Below, piece by piece: positions 42,659 to 51,227 of a DNA stretch of 55,326 nucleotides. Every line of letters starts with the position of its first letter. Position 1 is the first letter of the stretch. Position numbers and translations under genes: made by a program. The notes under the pieces are model-generated. The model was not told the DNA's origin, did no database searches, and saw only the letters and a list, made by a program, of their open reading frames with translations. Origin of the DNA: Solirubrobacteraceae bacterium (GTDB lineage Bacteria > Actinomycetota > Thermoleophilia > Solirubrobacterales > Solirubrobacteraceae); the NCBI GenBank assembly GCA_017882375.1, contig JADGPP010000011.1, forward strand, positions 1 through 55,326, in the 5' to 3' direction.

Positions 42659-42820
42659 ATGGCGGAGACCTGGAAAACCGTCCGCGTCTTCATCAGCAGC
42701 ACCTTCCGCGACATGCACGCAGGGAGGGATCACCTGGTCAACGTGGTCTTCCCGGAGCTCAGGACCAGAGGAGCGCGCTGGCCGCTCGGTTACCGCCACA
42801 CCCGCCATCCTATGGCTTGA
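42659..42820 (+). pseudogene. DUF4062 (STAND-associated) protein, 5' stub
   Basis: Fifty-three codons after a good ribosome site (GAGGAGGGAG): MAETWKTVRVFISSTFRDMH then AGRDHLVNVVFPELRTRG. This is the opening of DUF4062 proteins. The remainder of the domain and any NACHT/ATPase part are missing; the frame continues into unrelated sequence and stops at 42818. Same strand and order as the RyR and SLOG genes, so it was probably the third cistron. Confidence 0.8.
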
Positions 42821-42920
42821 CGCAGACTGACGGTGCTCGTGAGCGGCGCTTCGCGCGGCTCACGATTGGTCTTGAGCCCCATCGAATCGCGGGGTACGGA
42901 CGTCGGCATCTCGACCGCCC

Positions 42921-43073
42921 TCACGCTCCGAATGGCTTCAGCCACAGGGTGGCCAACGAGGCCCAGACGGCGATTCCGAGGGCCATCTCGCGGCGCAGCG
43001 CCCGCGCGAAGGCCTCGAGGGTCGTTCGCCGGTCGTCTGTCTCGGTGTTTGGGGTGCTTTGCACGGCCTTCAC
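42921..43073 (-). pseudogene. N-terminal stub similar to the start of the WD40 gene
   Basis: Fifty codons from GTG 43073, overlapping the zinc-ribbon stop (GTGA). TETDDRRTTLEAFARALRRE parallels AERTRAQDKRGAVFTAFARA-LRRE at the start of the WD40 gene. It then diverges (MALGIAVWASLATLWLKPFG) and stops. It looks like the beginning of a further WD40-type cistron whose body was lost, or a changed short membrane peptide. Confidence 0.5.
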
Positions 43074-45758
43074 TGCTCCTGCTCGAGCAGCGACTCGCCG
43101 ACGACAAACGTGTTCACGCGCAGCGGCCCGGTGCACTCCGGGTTTGGGCAGGCGATGTCGCTGCCGCGCCACCCCTCCTGGAAAGGCGCGGGCTTGTCGC
43201 ACCAGGGGCAGCGGATCACCGTTCCCTCGCCGAGGTCGACGCCGGTGACGATCAGGGGCTTCTTGGCGGTGCTCGAGCCGCCGCCGAGCTTGGCGAGGGC
43301 GAGCTCGTAGTCGTCCTGGAGCTGGAAAACACCTGTGTAGGTCGTGGTCGGGTTGCCCTCGGCGTCGTTGTGCTCGGCGACTGCGACCTCGGCAGCCTTG
43401 TGCTCGAGGAACTTGAAGTCGGTCAGGGTCTCGTAGAGCTGGTCCAGCTCGCCGGCCTCGGCGAGGTGGAAGGGGAGCTCGCTCAGGCCGCGGGCGTAGC
43501 CGCCCGTCCAGGTGCCGGTCATCCTGTGGGTCGGAGCGGCCGCGGAAGTGGCCGGCGAGGGCGGTGTGGCGTCTCGGCCCGTGCTCGCCTGCCAGGTACT
43601 CGGCGTTCGCGGCCTCGCGCAGCTGGTTGTGGTAGAAGGCGAGCAGGGTCGTCCCCTCAGCGCTTCGCTCGCTCAGGTAGGGCGCGAGGTCGAAGTACAG
43701 GCGCGACCAGACGACGATCGGCAGGCGCTCGATCTCAGGCGAGCGACGGGCGTGCTCGCGGAAGTCGCGCTTGACCTCGTCGTCGAGGGAGAGGACGTCG
43801 ATGATCTCGTCCTCGGAAAGCCCGAAGCGGGAGGCGGCCAGGTAGCCGAGCGAGTGGGCGACCATCACGCGGCCGTGGTTGGCGGGCTGGGCGAGCCGCG
43901 CGAACAGGTTCTCGCGGATCAGCGCTGGGATCCCCTCGCCCAGGACCGTCTCCTCGGGCTCGGCGTAGGAGCGCCAGAGGCGCGCCTCCTCGAACGCCAG
44001 CCTCAGATAGAGCGGCAGGCCCTCTGAGGCGAACTTGGCGAGCACCTCCTCTTCCTGGTGCTCCTGGAGCGTGCGCCCGGCCTGCTCGAGCCAGCGCCCG
44101 ACCAGCTCCTTACCCTCCTCGGGCGACATCGCTTCGAGCGGGACGAGCTCGGGGGCCGGATGCTTGGCCCGCAGCGCCTGCTCGCAGTCGCCGGGCAGGG
44201 TCGAGAGGACGACGCGCACGTGCTCGGGCAGGGCGCCGGGCAGCCAGGAGAGGCCGCGCGCAACTCCCGAGAGCTGGTCGAGCGCATCGACGAACAGGAC
44301 AAGCGGCCTGTCGGCGCTCGCCAGCTCCATCCGTTTTCCGAGCTCGACGGCCAGGTCGTTGTACTCGCTGGGGACGTCTGACTCGTCGGCCTGGTAGGCG
44401 CGCGAGATCTCGCGGCAGAGCGAGTCAAGCAGCGCACGGCCGTCGGAGGAGGCGGGTGTGGCGCCGATGAAGCGGACGAGCGTGACAGCGCCCGGGTGGT
44501 CGGCGCGCGCCCTTTCCAGCGCCTTCGCCATCAGCGCGGACTTGCCCGAGCCGGGCTCGCCGACGATGGCAAAGAGATCCTGCTCCCCTTCTGCCAGGTA
44601 CTGGGCGATGTGCGCCAGCGGCTGCTCGCGCCCGGTGAAATGGCCGCTTCGCTCGCGCCCGAACTCCTCGTGAGCCCAGATCTCCGCAGAGACGGGATCG
44701 ATCCGCTCGACCTGCTCGAGCTGGCCCAGGATGGTCGTGGCGAGGCTTCGCCAGACATCCAGGCAGAGCGTGCCCCTGGCCTGGGAGTCGTCGAGGAGCG
44801 CGAGGCTGTCGTCGAGCGAATCCGGCAGCGACCCGAGATGGTCCTCACCGACGCTCCCTCCGCTCCAGGTCGCCTCGTAGTCGTGGACGTTCTTTCCGAG
44901 CAGCCAGCGGAGCTTCTCCTCCTTGAGCTGGGCCAGGCGCTCGCGGGCCTCCTCATCGAGCCTCCGGTCGCTGATGGGATCGATGAGATCGACGAAGTCC
45001 TCCGCCAGCGGACGATCGTCCTGGCGCTCGACTTTCTCCGGCGGGATGTCTCTGACCAGCTCGTCGAGGTTCGTGATTGAGCGCAAGAAGCAGAAGACGT
45101 GCTCGGCCGCGTCGGGCACGCGCAGGGCGCCGCGCTCGATCTCCTGCTCGGTGGCGGAGGCCTCGTACTCAAGGCGCGCCTCCTCGCCCAGCCCGAGCGC
45201 CGCCACCGCGTCGAGCAGGATCTTGCGCAGGCTGCTCTCGGTCGCCGTCCACTTGGTCGCCTCGGCGTCCTGCGCGGCCTCCCTCGCCTCCTGGCTCGCC
45301 GTCTCCGCGATCTCGAGCCGGCGCGGCTGCAGGCAATAGACGGGCGGGGCGGCGTTCTCGTCGAGGCGGTACCAGGCCTCGAGCAGCGCCTCGTCCTGGG
45401 CGTCTGTGACCTGGGCCCTGATCCGCTCGAGCTGCTCGGCCGGGATCTCGGCCAAAAGCGCGCGCCAGCCGTAGTGCTCGCCGAGCAGAACGACGAAGTT
45501 GGGACGCGGCGTCGTGCGCTGGCAACGCTCGATCTCGCCCAAACAGATCGACATCGTCCGCTGGTCGAGCCCAGCCTCCTCGCTCACCCCCCAGCGCAGG
45601 TCGATCGCTTGGAAGCGGCCGCCACGGCTGGCGCAGAGCTCGCGCAGGCGCGGGAAGACGTAGCGCTGGAGCGCGTCTCTCTCCGCCTTCAGGTCGCTGA
45701 AGGTCGAGCTGACGAAGATGCGAAACGTGCTGCTTGGCGGTACGGCTTCCCTGGCCAT
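43070..45758 (-). pseudogene. DUF4062-NACHT STAND ATPase with C-terminal zinc ribbon; one frameshift
   Basis: ATG 45758 follows GAGGGAG. Residues ~10-110 are DUF4062 (FRIFVSSTFSDLKAERDALQ, AIDLRWGVSEEAG). The NTPase has LFAIVGEPGSGKSALMAKAL (Walker A, ~398) and RPLVLFVDALDQLSG (Walker B, ~483); helical ARM/TPR-like sequence follows. Near 43,515 coding passes into another frame (SDPQDD then TWTGGYARGLSELPFHLAEA), ending at 43070 with a zinc ribbon, CPWC...CPNPEC. The unshifted frame runs on to 42921 without similarity. Unless the shift is programmed or a base error, the protein loses its last 150 residues. Last main gene of the WD40 operon. Confidence 0.8.
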
Positions 45759-45825
45759 CGCGCTCCCTCTCGGTTCTGTCTCACTCTCGTGTTCGCCGAC
45801 GCCGGAACATCCGGGACTGCTTCGG

Positions 45826-48027
45826 TCACGAGGCCTTGAGTTCCGTTACGAACGGGTTGACACGCATGTGCCCCTCGCAGCCGAGGCGCGGGCAGCCAAC
45901 CACCTGGCCGAACCAGTTCTGCTCGAGCGGCGATTTCTCGAGACAGGCCGGGCAGCGGACGTGCGGACCGTCGCCGCGGTCGATCGCGGTCACGATGACC
46001 GGGCCGTGCTCGATACCCTCTAGATCTATCAAGTGAACGCCGCCGCCGCTGTCACCGCAGACCGCGCGGGGAAGCCACGGGTACGTGGCGACACAGAGAA
46101 CGCGTCCCAGAAACGGGAGCGTGCCCAGCAAGCGGCCGCTTTCTGCGTCCCAGAGCTTGAGCGTGTTATCGCGGCTCACCGAGACGATGAAGCGCCCGTC
46201 GGGGCTGACCGCGCAGCCCTCGACCCAGTCGCTGTGTCCTTCGAGCGTGCGCAGCTCGCGGCCGCTCTCTGCGTCCCAGAGCTTGAGCGTCTTATCGCGG
46301 CTCGCCGAGACGATCAAGCGCCCGTCGGGGCTGACCGCGCAGCCCCGGACGCCATCGCTATGTCCTTCGAGCGTGCGTAGCTCGCGGCCGCTTTCTGCGT
46401 CCCAGAGCTTGAGCGTTTGGTCGACGCTCGCCGAGACGATAAAGCGGCCGTCGGGGCTGACCGCGCAGCCCCGGACGCCATCGCTATGTCCTTCGAGCGT
46501 GCCCAGCTCGCGGCCGCTCTCTGCGTCCCACAGCTTGAGCGTGTGATCCCAGCTCGCCGAGACGATGAAGTGGCCGTCGGGGCTGGCCGCGCAGCCGCAG
46601 ACCGAGTTGCTGTGTCCTTCGAGCGTGCGCAGCTCGCGGCCGCTTTCGGCGTCCCAGAGCTTGAGCGTGTTATCCCAGCTCGCCGAGACGATGAAGCGGC
46701 CGTCGGGGCTGACCGCGCAGCCCTCGACCCAGTGGCTGTGTCCTTCGAGTATGCGCAGCTCGCGGCCGCTCTCTGCGTCCCAGAGCTTGAGCGTGTTATC
46801 CCAGCTCGCCGAGACGATGAAGCGGCCGTCGGGGCTGACCGCGCAGGCATTGACGAAGCCGCTGTGTCCTTCGAGTGTGCGTAGCTCGCGGCCGCTCTCT
46901 GTGTCCCAGAGCTTGAGCGTCCGGTCTTCGCCGGCCGAGACGATGAAGCGGCCGTCGGGGCTGACCGCGCAGCCCAGGACCTCGCCGCTGTGTCCTTCGA
47001 GCGTGCCCAGCTCGCGGCCGCTCTCTGCGTCCCAGAGCTTGAGCGTCTGGTCGTAGCTCGCCGAGACGATCAAGCGGCCGTCGGGGCTGAGCGCGCAGCC
47101 CTGGACCCAGTTGCTGTGTCCTTCGAGCGTGCCCAGCTCGCGGCCGCTCTCCGCGTCCCACAGCTTGAGCGTCTTATCGCAGCTCGCCGAGACGATGAAA
47201 CGGCCGTCGGGGTTGACCGCGCAGGCCGAGACCGAGGCGCTGTGTCCTTCAAGCGTGCGCAGCTCGCGGCCGCTCTCTGCGTCCCACAGCTTGAGCGTGT
47301 TATCCCAGCTCGCCGAGACGATGAAGCGGCCGTCGGGGCTGACCGCGCAGCCGCGGACCCAAGCGCTGTGTCCTTCGAGCGTGCGCAGCTCGCGGCCGCT
47401 CTCTGCGTCCCACAGCTTGAGCGTCCGGTCGTCGCTGGCCGAGACGATGAAGCGGCCGTCGGGGCTGACCGCGCAGCCCGAGACCTCGCCGCTGTGTCCT
47501 TCGAGCGTGCGCAGCTCGCGGCCGCTCTCTGCGTCCCACAGCTTGAGTGTCTTGTCGCGGCTCGCCGAGACGATCAAGCGGCCGTCGGGGCTGACCGCGC
47601 AGCCCTGTACCCAGTGGCTGTGTCCTTCGAGCGTGCGCAACTCGCGGCCGCTCTCTGTGTCCCAGAGCTTGAGCGTGTTATCCCAGCTCGCCGAGACGAT
47701 GAAGCGGCCGTCGGGGCTGACCGCGCAGGCATTGACGAAGCCGCTGTGTCCTTCGAGAACGCTAAGCAGCGCGCTCGACTCATGGAAGGGAGTCTTGGTC
47801 TTGAGCCAGGGAGTCGAGCCGGGCCTGCTCCGCTCCTCGAGCGCCCGCTCAAGCACCGCCGGTACAGGCTCCTCCTCCCACTGCAGCCGATTGTAGAGCT
47901 GCTGCCAGAGGAGTTCGGGCTGGTTCTGGAGCACGTACGCCTCGCGGCGCAGGGCGCGCGCGAAGGCCGTGAAGACGGCGCCTCGCTTGTCCTGGGCGCG
48001 CGTCCTCTCAGCCGTCGCGGCGACCAT
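45826..48027 (-). CDS. WD40 protein (two predicted propellers) with C-terminal zinc ribbon
   Basis: About 733 residues from ATG 48027, which aligns best with the related stub at 43,073; ATG 48063 adds 12. An N-terminal helical part (AFARALRREAYVLQNQPELL) is the linker normally found between NACHT and WD40 in NACHT-WD40 proteins. Thirteen near-identical 42-residue WD40 repeats (SPDGRFIVSASWDNTLKLWD) and one divergent repeat would build two seven-blade propellers. The end, VRCPACLEKSPLEQ ... GCPRLGCEGHMRVNPFV, is a zinc ribbon shared with the next gene. Likely the sensor arm of a split NACHT-WD40 machine. Confidence 0.9.
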   Translation of the reverse strand: MVAATAERTRAQDKRGAVFTAFARALRREAYVLQNQPELLWQQLYNRLQWEEEPVPAVLERALEERSRPGSTPWLKTKTPFHESSALLSVLEGHSGFVNACAVSPDGRFIVSASWDNTLKLWDTESGRELRTLEGHSHWVQGCAVSPDGRLIVSASRDKTLKLWDAESGRELRTLEGHSGEVSGCAVSPDGRFIVSASDDRTLKLWDAESGRELRTLEGHSAWVRGCAVSPDGRFIVSASWDNTLKLWDAESGRELRTLEGHSASVSACAVNPDGRFIVSASCDKTLKLWDAESGRELGTLEGHSNWVQGCALSPDGRLIVSASYDQTLKLWDAESGRELGTLEGHSGEVLGCAVSPDGRFIVSAGEDRTLKLWDTESGRELRTLEGHSGFVNACAVSPDGRFIVSASWDNTLKLWDAESGRELRILEGHSHWVEGCAVSPDGRFIVSASWDNTLKLWDAESGRELRTLEGHSNSVCGCAASPDGHFIVSASWDHTLKLWDAESGRELGTLEGHSDGVRGCAVSPDGRFIVSASVDQTLKLWDAESGRELRTLEGHSDGVRGCAVSPDGRLIVSASRDKTLKLWDAESGRELRTLEGHSDWVEGCAVSPDGRFIVSVSRDNTLKLWDAESGRLLGTLPFLGRVLCVATYPWLPRAVCGDSGGGVHLIDLEGIEHGPVIVTAIDRGDGPHVRCPACLEKSPLEQNWFGQVVGCPRLGCEGHMRVNPFVTELKAS
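46122..47760 (-). repeat. Thirteen 126-bp WD40-encoding tandem repeats
   Basis: Unit length is exactly 126 bp (42 codons). The repeats are nearly identical in DNA, for example the block encoding SGRELRTLEGHS. Variation is concentrated at the positions after EGHS (GFV, HWV, GEV, AWV, ASV, NWV, NSV, DGV, DWV) and before TLKLWD (WDN, RDK, DDR, CDK, YDQ, EDR, VDQ), that is, at the blade surface. Confidence 0.95.
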
Positions 48028-48067
48028 CGTTGCTCGGCCGCATAGCGGTGTCGAGACATGCACGCGA

Positions 48068-48438
48068 TTACAGATCGAGCACCGACCCCTCCGCCGCCAC
48101 GCTCACCTTGGGGGAGACACCGTTGAGCCGGCGCGCCAGCCCGTCGAGGGCGTCGTCGGTGCAGTCATGCCGGTGGTGGAAGAGCACGACCGATCGCGCG
48201 CCGGCGCGCCGGGCGAGCTCGACCGCATAGTGTGGCTGAGGAGGATCGTGCCCGTGAACGGCGCGCCGCCGAGAAGGGTTGAGACGGACTGGATCCCAGC
48301 GCCCGCGTCGAGGATGAGCGTCGGGGCTGGCGCGCCTTCATGCGCGAGCGCCAAGCACGAGGTGTGGCCCCCGTAACGGACGAAATCGATGCCAGGCGCA
48401 GGGGTCGATCCCCGCACGCCGCAGAAATGGACCCGCAA
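48068..48438 (-). pseudogene. MBL-fold hydrolase with central deletion
   Basis: Begins at TTG 48438: RVHFCGVRGSTPAPGIDFVR, YGGHTSCLALAHEG, LILDAGAGIQSVS, GTILLSHT. The next expected element, the HxHxDH metal site, is absent; instead the sequence jumps, in another frame, to the C-terminal part (HYAVELARRAGARSVVLFHH then RHDCTDDALDGLARRL) ending at TAA 48068. About 100 codons are missing, so no catalysis is possible. It overlaps none of its neighbours and follows the cNMP-binding fragment by 5 bp. Confidence 0.8.
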
Positions 48439-48443
48439 CCAGC

Positions 48444-48728
48444 TCAGCTCCGGTGGGGCATTGTCTTGCGGTGACCCTGGGAGAGCTCCTGAAGCGTCGT
48501 GCGATCAAGCTGCTCTGCCTCGAGCGGAGCCACCCTGCACGGTGTCACCGCCACGAGCGTCGAGGTTCGCCCGCCGTCCTGCGGGTGAGCCCGCTCCCCA
48601 AGCAGCGCACCCGGTCCGTACTTGTCGAGACGCTCGCCGTTCTCCTCGACACGGAGCACACCGTCGAGCAGTAGGAGGAGCTCCCACCCGGTTTGGACTT
48701 GGGTGACCAGCACGGTCCCGGCCTTCAC
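48444..48728 (-). CDS. Cyclic-nucleotide-binding domain protein, probably N-terminally truncated
   Basis: GTG 48728 gives 94 residues: VKAGTVLVTQVQTGWELLLL, LDGVLRVEENGERLDKYGPG, ALLGERAHPQDGGRTSTLVA. This is the core of a cNMP-binding barrel with the phosphate cassette GERAxxxGGRRTSTL. The frame is open upstream (ITQGGAKPAIRR) without a start, so the gene may have lost its beginning. Located just before the MBL relic; these two are often neighbours or fused. Confidence 0.65.
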   Translation of the reverse strand: MKAGTVLVTQVQTGWELLLLLDGVLRVEENGERLDKYGPGALLGERAHPQDGGRTSTLVAVTPCRVAPLEAEQLDRTTLQELSQGHRKTMPHRS

Positions 48729-48989
48729 CCGGCGGATGGCTGGCTTGGCGCCGCCCTGCGTGATCTGCGCTGAAGCGTCCGCTCGATTGCGTTCTGAACC
48801 GCGGTCACGAGCGCCTCGGAGTCAGTATCCCCCCAAAGGGGTGTACCGACCAATGCGACTGCCTGCGACGGGAACCACGACAGCGAGGTGATCAAGCTCT
48901 GGTGGCGCATGGAGGCCATTATGTGCCACTCGCAGGTCGCTGTCCAGGCCGACTGCAACAACTCCAAGTCGGTCCGCGCGATCATGCAC

Positions 48990-49172
48990 CGGGGCCCGAG
49001 CGCGGGCGGCACCCCCTCACGATCAAGGGCAGCGGCTTCGTCTCGGGCGCCAGGGCTACGATCGGCAACCGGGCGACCTCGGTGGAAGTGGTCTACGGAC
49101 GTCCGTCACGGCCAAGACGGTCACCACCCCAGCCGGCCCCGACGAAGTGGTGGTCACGAACCCAATGGCGAC
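48990..49172 (+). pseudogene. IPT/TIG-domain fragment with frameshifts
   Basis: Three pieces in different frames rebuild an IPT/TIG fold: GPSAGGTP, then PLTIKGSGFVSGARATIGNR-ATSVEVV, then TSVTAKTVTTPAGPDEVVVT-N. Such domains occur in repeats of secreted actinobacterial proteins. No start, no signal peptide; a relic. Confidence 0.75.
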
Positions 49173-49173
49173 T

Positions 49174-49330
49174 CAGCCCCTCGATGCTCGAGCTGCGCCA
49201 CACCATCGGCACCCGTGTGGCCCCGAACGGCGTGCCCCTGCGCCCGATCCAGCGCTGGATGGGCCGCATGATGCCAAGACCACGCAGGTCTACGGGCACT
49301 CACACGAGGCGAGAGCCTGCGCGTCGGCGT
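49174..49330 (+). pseudogene. Tyrosine recombinase (phage integrase) C-terminal fragment
   Basis: LELRHTIGTRVAPNGVPLRP then IQRWMG carries the HxxR-type catalytic motif and its usual follow-up; after a one-base shift DAKTTQVYGHSHEA supplies the catalytic Tyr region (intact: HxDxxTTxxYxH). N-terminal domains are missing. It shows that an integrative element was once present at the right side of the accessory region. Confidence 0.8.
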
Positions 49331-49412
49331 TGCTAACGCCGACCCACGGATCGGGCTTGGTCCTGCTCGCCAAGGACATGCGCGGAAGACGGCCGAGGGC
49401 ATGCCGGCCCTG

Positions 49413-51215
49413 CTAGCGCCGAGCGCTCGCGGCCACGCGCGGCGGCGGTGGTGCCGTCGCAGGGTCGGGCACCGACCAGACGCGCGCGGTGCCGCGGCGG
49501 CCACGAACCTCGAACTCGCCGACGCAGACGAGGTCATCTGGACGGTCGCCTAGCAGCGCGCACGTCGAGTCGGCCATGAACAGCATGTGCTCAGTGCCCT
49601 TTGTCATGCCCTCGAGGCGCGACGCGGTGTTCGTCGTGTCGCCGATCGCTGTGTACTCGACGCGCCGCTCCGAGCCGACGTTTCCTACCATCACCTCGCC
49701 GCTGTTGAGCCCGATGCCCATCCGGAAACCGGGGCCCTCGAGGTCGTGCTCCTGCAGCCACGAGTTGAAGCGGGCAAGCCGCGGCCCCATCATCTCGCGC
49801 GCGGCGCGCAACGCGCGATCGGCGTGGTCGGCCTGTGGCAGCGGCGCCCCGAACACGGCCATGATGCCGTCGCCCATGTAGCAGGTCAGCGTCCCACCGG
49901 CCGCGAGGATGGCGTCGGTCATCTGATCGAGATAGACGTTTACGACATCGATTACCGTTCCGGCCGCCAGGCCCTCGGAGAAGCTCGTGAACCCGCGCAG
50001 GTCGCAGAACATCACAGTGCAAATGCGCTGCTCGCCACCGAGCCGCAGGTCCTCACCGGCCCGCGCCAGCACGTCCTCGACCACCGCTTCGGGCACGAAG
50101 CGGGAGAACACGTCCTTCACCCGCTGGCGCTCGAATGCAGTGAACAGGTAGTCGACGCCGAGCGTCGAGATGGTCGCCACCAGCACCGCGAGCAGCGGAT
50201 AGGCGAACGGGAGGATCAGGCCGGCGTCGAAGGCCAGCTGCGTAACGCAGACATAGCCGCCCGACACCGCTAGCGCGAAGGCGCCGATGCGCCACGAGCG
50301 CAGGCGCACGTTGGCGAGCGGCACCGCCAGCCCGAGCGCCGCGACGATTAGCAGGTCGAGCCAGGCGGGCGATTCGCGCAACGGAAGGCCGCGCAGAACG
50401 CTCGCGACGGCATTCGCATGTATCTCCGGACCGGACATCGGCTCGCTGCGCGACGCCGCGGTCTGATGGATGTCTTGCAGGTTCGGCGCGGTCGCGCCGA
50501 CGATCACGATCTTGCCCTTGAACGCCGAGGCGGGCACCTTGCCTTCGAGCACGCGCGAGAACGAGACGGTAGTGATCGTCCCGGGCGGCCCCGCGAAGTC
50601 GACCGGAATGCCGCCACCGCCGAATGTGCTGCTGGCGACCTTCCGGCCACTTGCTCGTTCGGCGACGACGACCGGGAAGCTCTCGAGCCCCTGTAGCGAG
50701 GGCCACAAGCGCCGCAGCACACCGTCGCCGTCGAGCTTGACGCTGCTGTCACCGACGCGGGCGCCGACCTCGCGCACCACGTCGGCGCCCCCGAGGACGT
50801 TGACCTCGCCGTTGGCAGCGACCTCGTCGGTGGCGAGCACAACGTTGTGGGCGCGGCCGATCGCGTCGATCAACGCATTGTCGTCAGCCGGGTCAGTCGG
50901 CTCGGTGAACTGCACGTCGTAGGCGATCACCTTGGCGCCGTCTGCGCGCAGGCGAGCGATCAGACGGGCGTGGACGCGGCGCGGGAACGGCCACTGCTGC
51001 TGCAGGTCGCTGAAGGTGACATCGTCGATCGCGACGACGACGATGTCGCGCGGAGGCCGCTGCGGCCCGCGAACGCTGAAATGCGCGTCACGGACGTCGA
51101 GTTCGGGACCACGCAGCAGGTTCGTTCCGTACGCGGCCACCGCCAGCCCGACCGCGACCAGGCCGGCGGCTATCAGCAGCAACGGTCGCCGCCGGCGCCA
51201 GTGCTTCTCAGACAC
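49413..51215 (-). CDS. CHASE2-domain adenylate/guanylate cyclase
   Basis: 600 residues. One N-terminal span (LLLIAAGLVAVGLAVAAYGT), an extracellular CHASE2 sensor to ~residue 280 (VVVAIDDVTFSDLQQQWPFP, KGKIVIVGATAPNLQDIHQT), three spans (~285-365), then a class III cyclase: VMFCDLRGFTSFSEGL and CYMGDGIMAVFGAPLP hold the two metal-binding Asp, VEYTAIGDTTNTASRLEGMT the transition-state Asn/Arg. Follows the cNMP-binding patatin by 12 bp; the two probably form a signal-maker and signal-reader pair. Confidence 0.9.
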   Translation of the reverse strand: MSEKHWRRRRPLLLIAAGLVAVGLAVAAYGTNLLRGPELDVRDAHFSVRGPQRPPRDIVVVAIDDVTFSDLQQQWPFPRRVHARLIARLRADGAKVIAYDVQFTEPTDPADDNALIDAIGRAHNVVLATDEVAANGEVNVLGGADVVREVGARVGDSSVKLDGDGVLRRLWPSLQGLESFPVVVAERASGRKVASSTFGGGGIPVDFAGPPGTITTVSFSRVLEGKVPASAFKGKIVIVGATAPNLQDIHQTAASRSEPMSGPEIHANAVASVLRGLPLRESPAWLDLLIVAALGLAVPLANVRLRSWRIGAFALAVSGGYVCVTQLAFDAGLILPFAYPLLAVLVATISTLGVDYLFTAFERQRVKDVFSRFVPEAVVEDVLARAGEDLRLGGEQRICTVMFCDLRGFTSFSEGLAAGTVIDVVNVYLDQMTDAILAAGGTLTCYMGDGIMAVFGAPLPQADHADRALRAAREMMGPRLARFNSWLQEHDLEGPGFRMGIGLNSGEVMVGNVGSERRVEYTAIGDTTNTASRLEGMTKGTEHMLFMADSTCALLGDRPDDLVCVGEFEVRGRRGTARVWSVPDPATAPPPPRVAASARR

Positions 51216-51227
51216 GGCGTGCGCCTC

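Noticed and set aside
46033-48045. Long plus-strand frames with periodic repeats opposite the WD40 gene
   Set aside because: They are the antisense shadow of the 126-bp repeats; no start site or independent similarity.
48725-49012. Minus-strand frame containing GTPLWGDTDSEALVTAVQNA
   Set aside because: Could be a gene relic, but it has no recognisable family and overlaps the frameshifted TIG fragment on the other strand.
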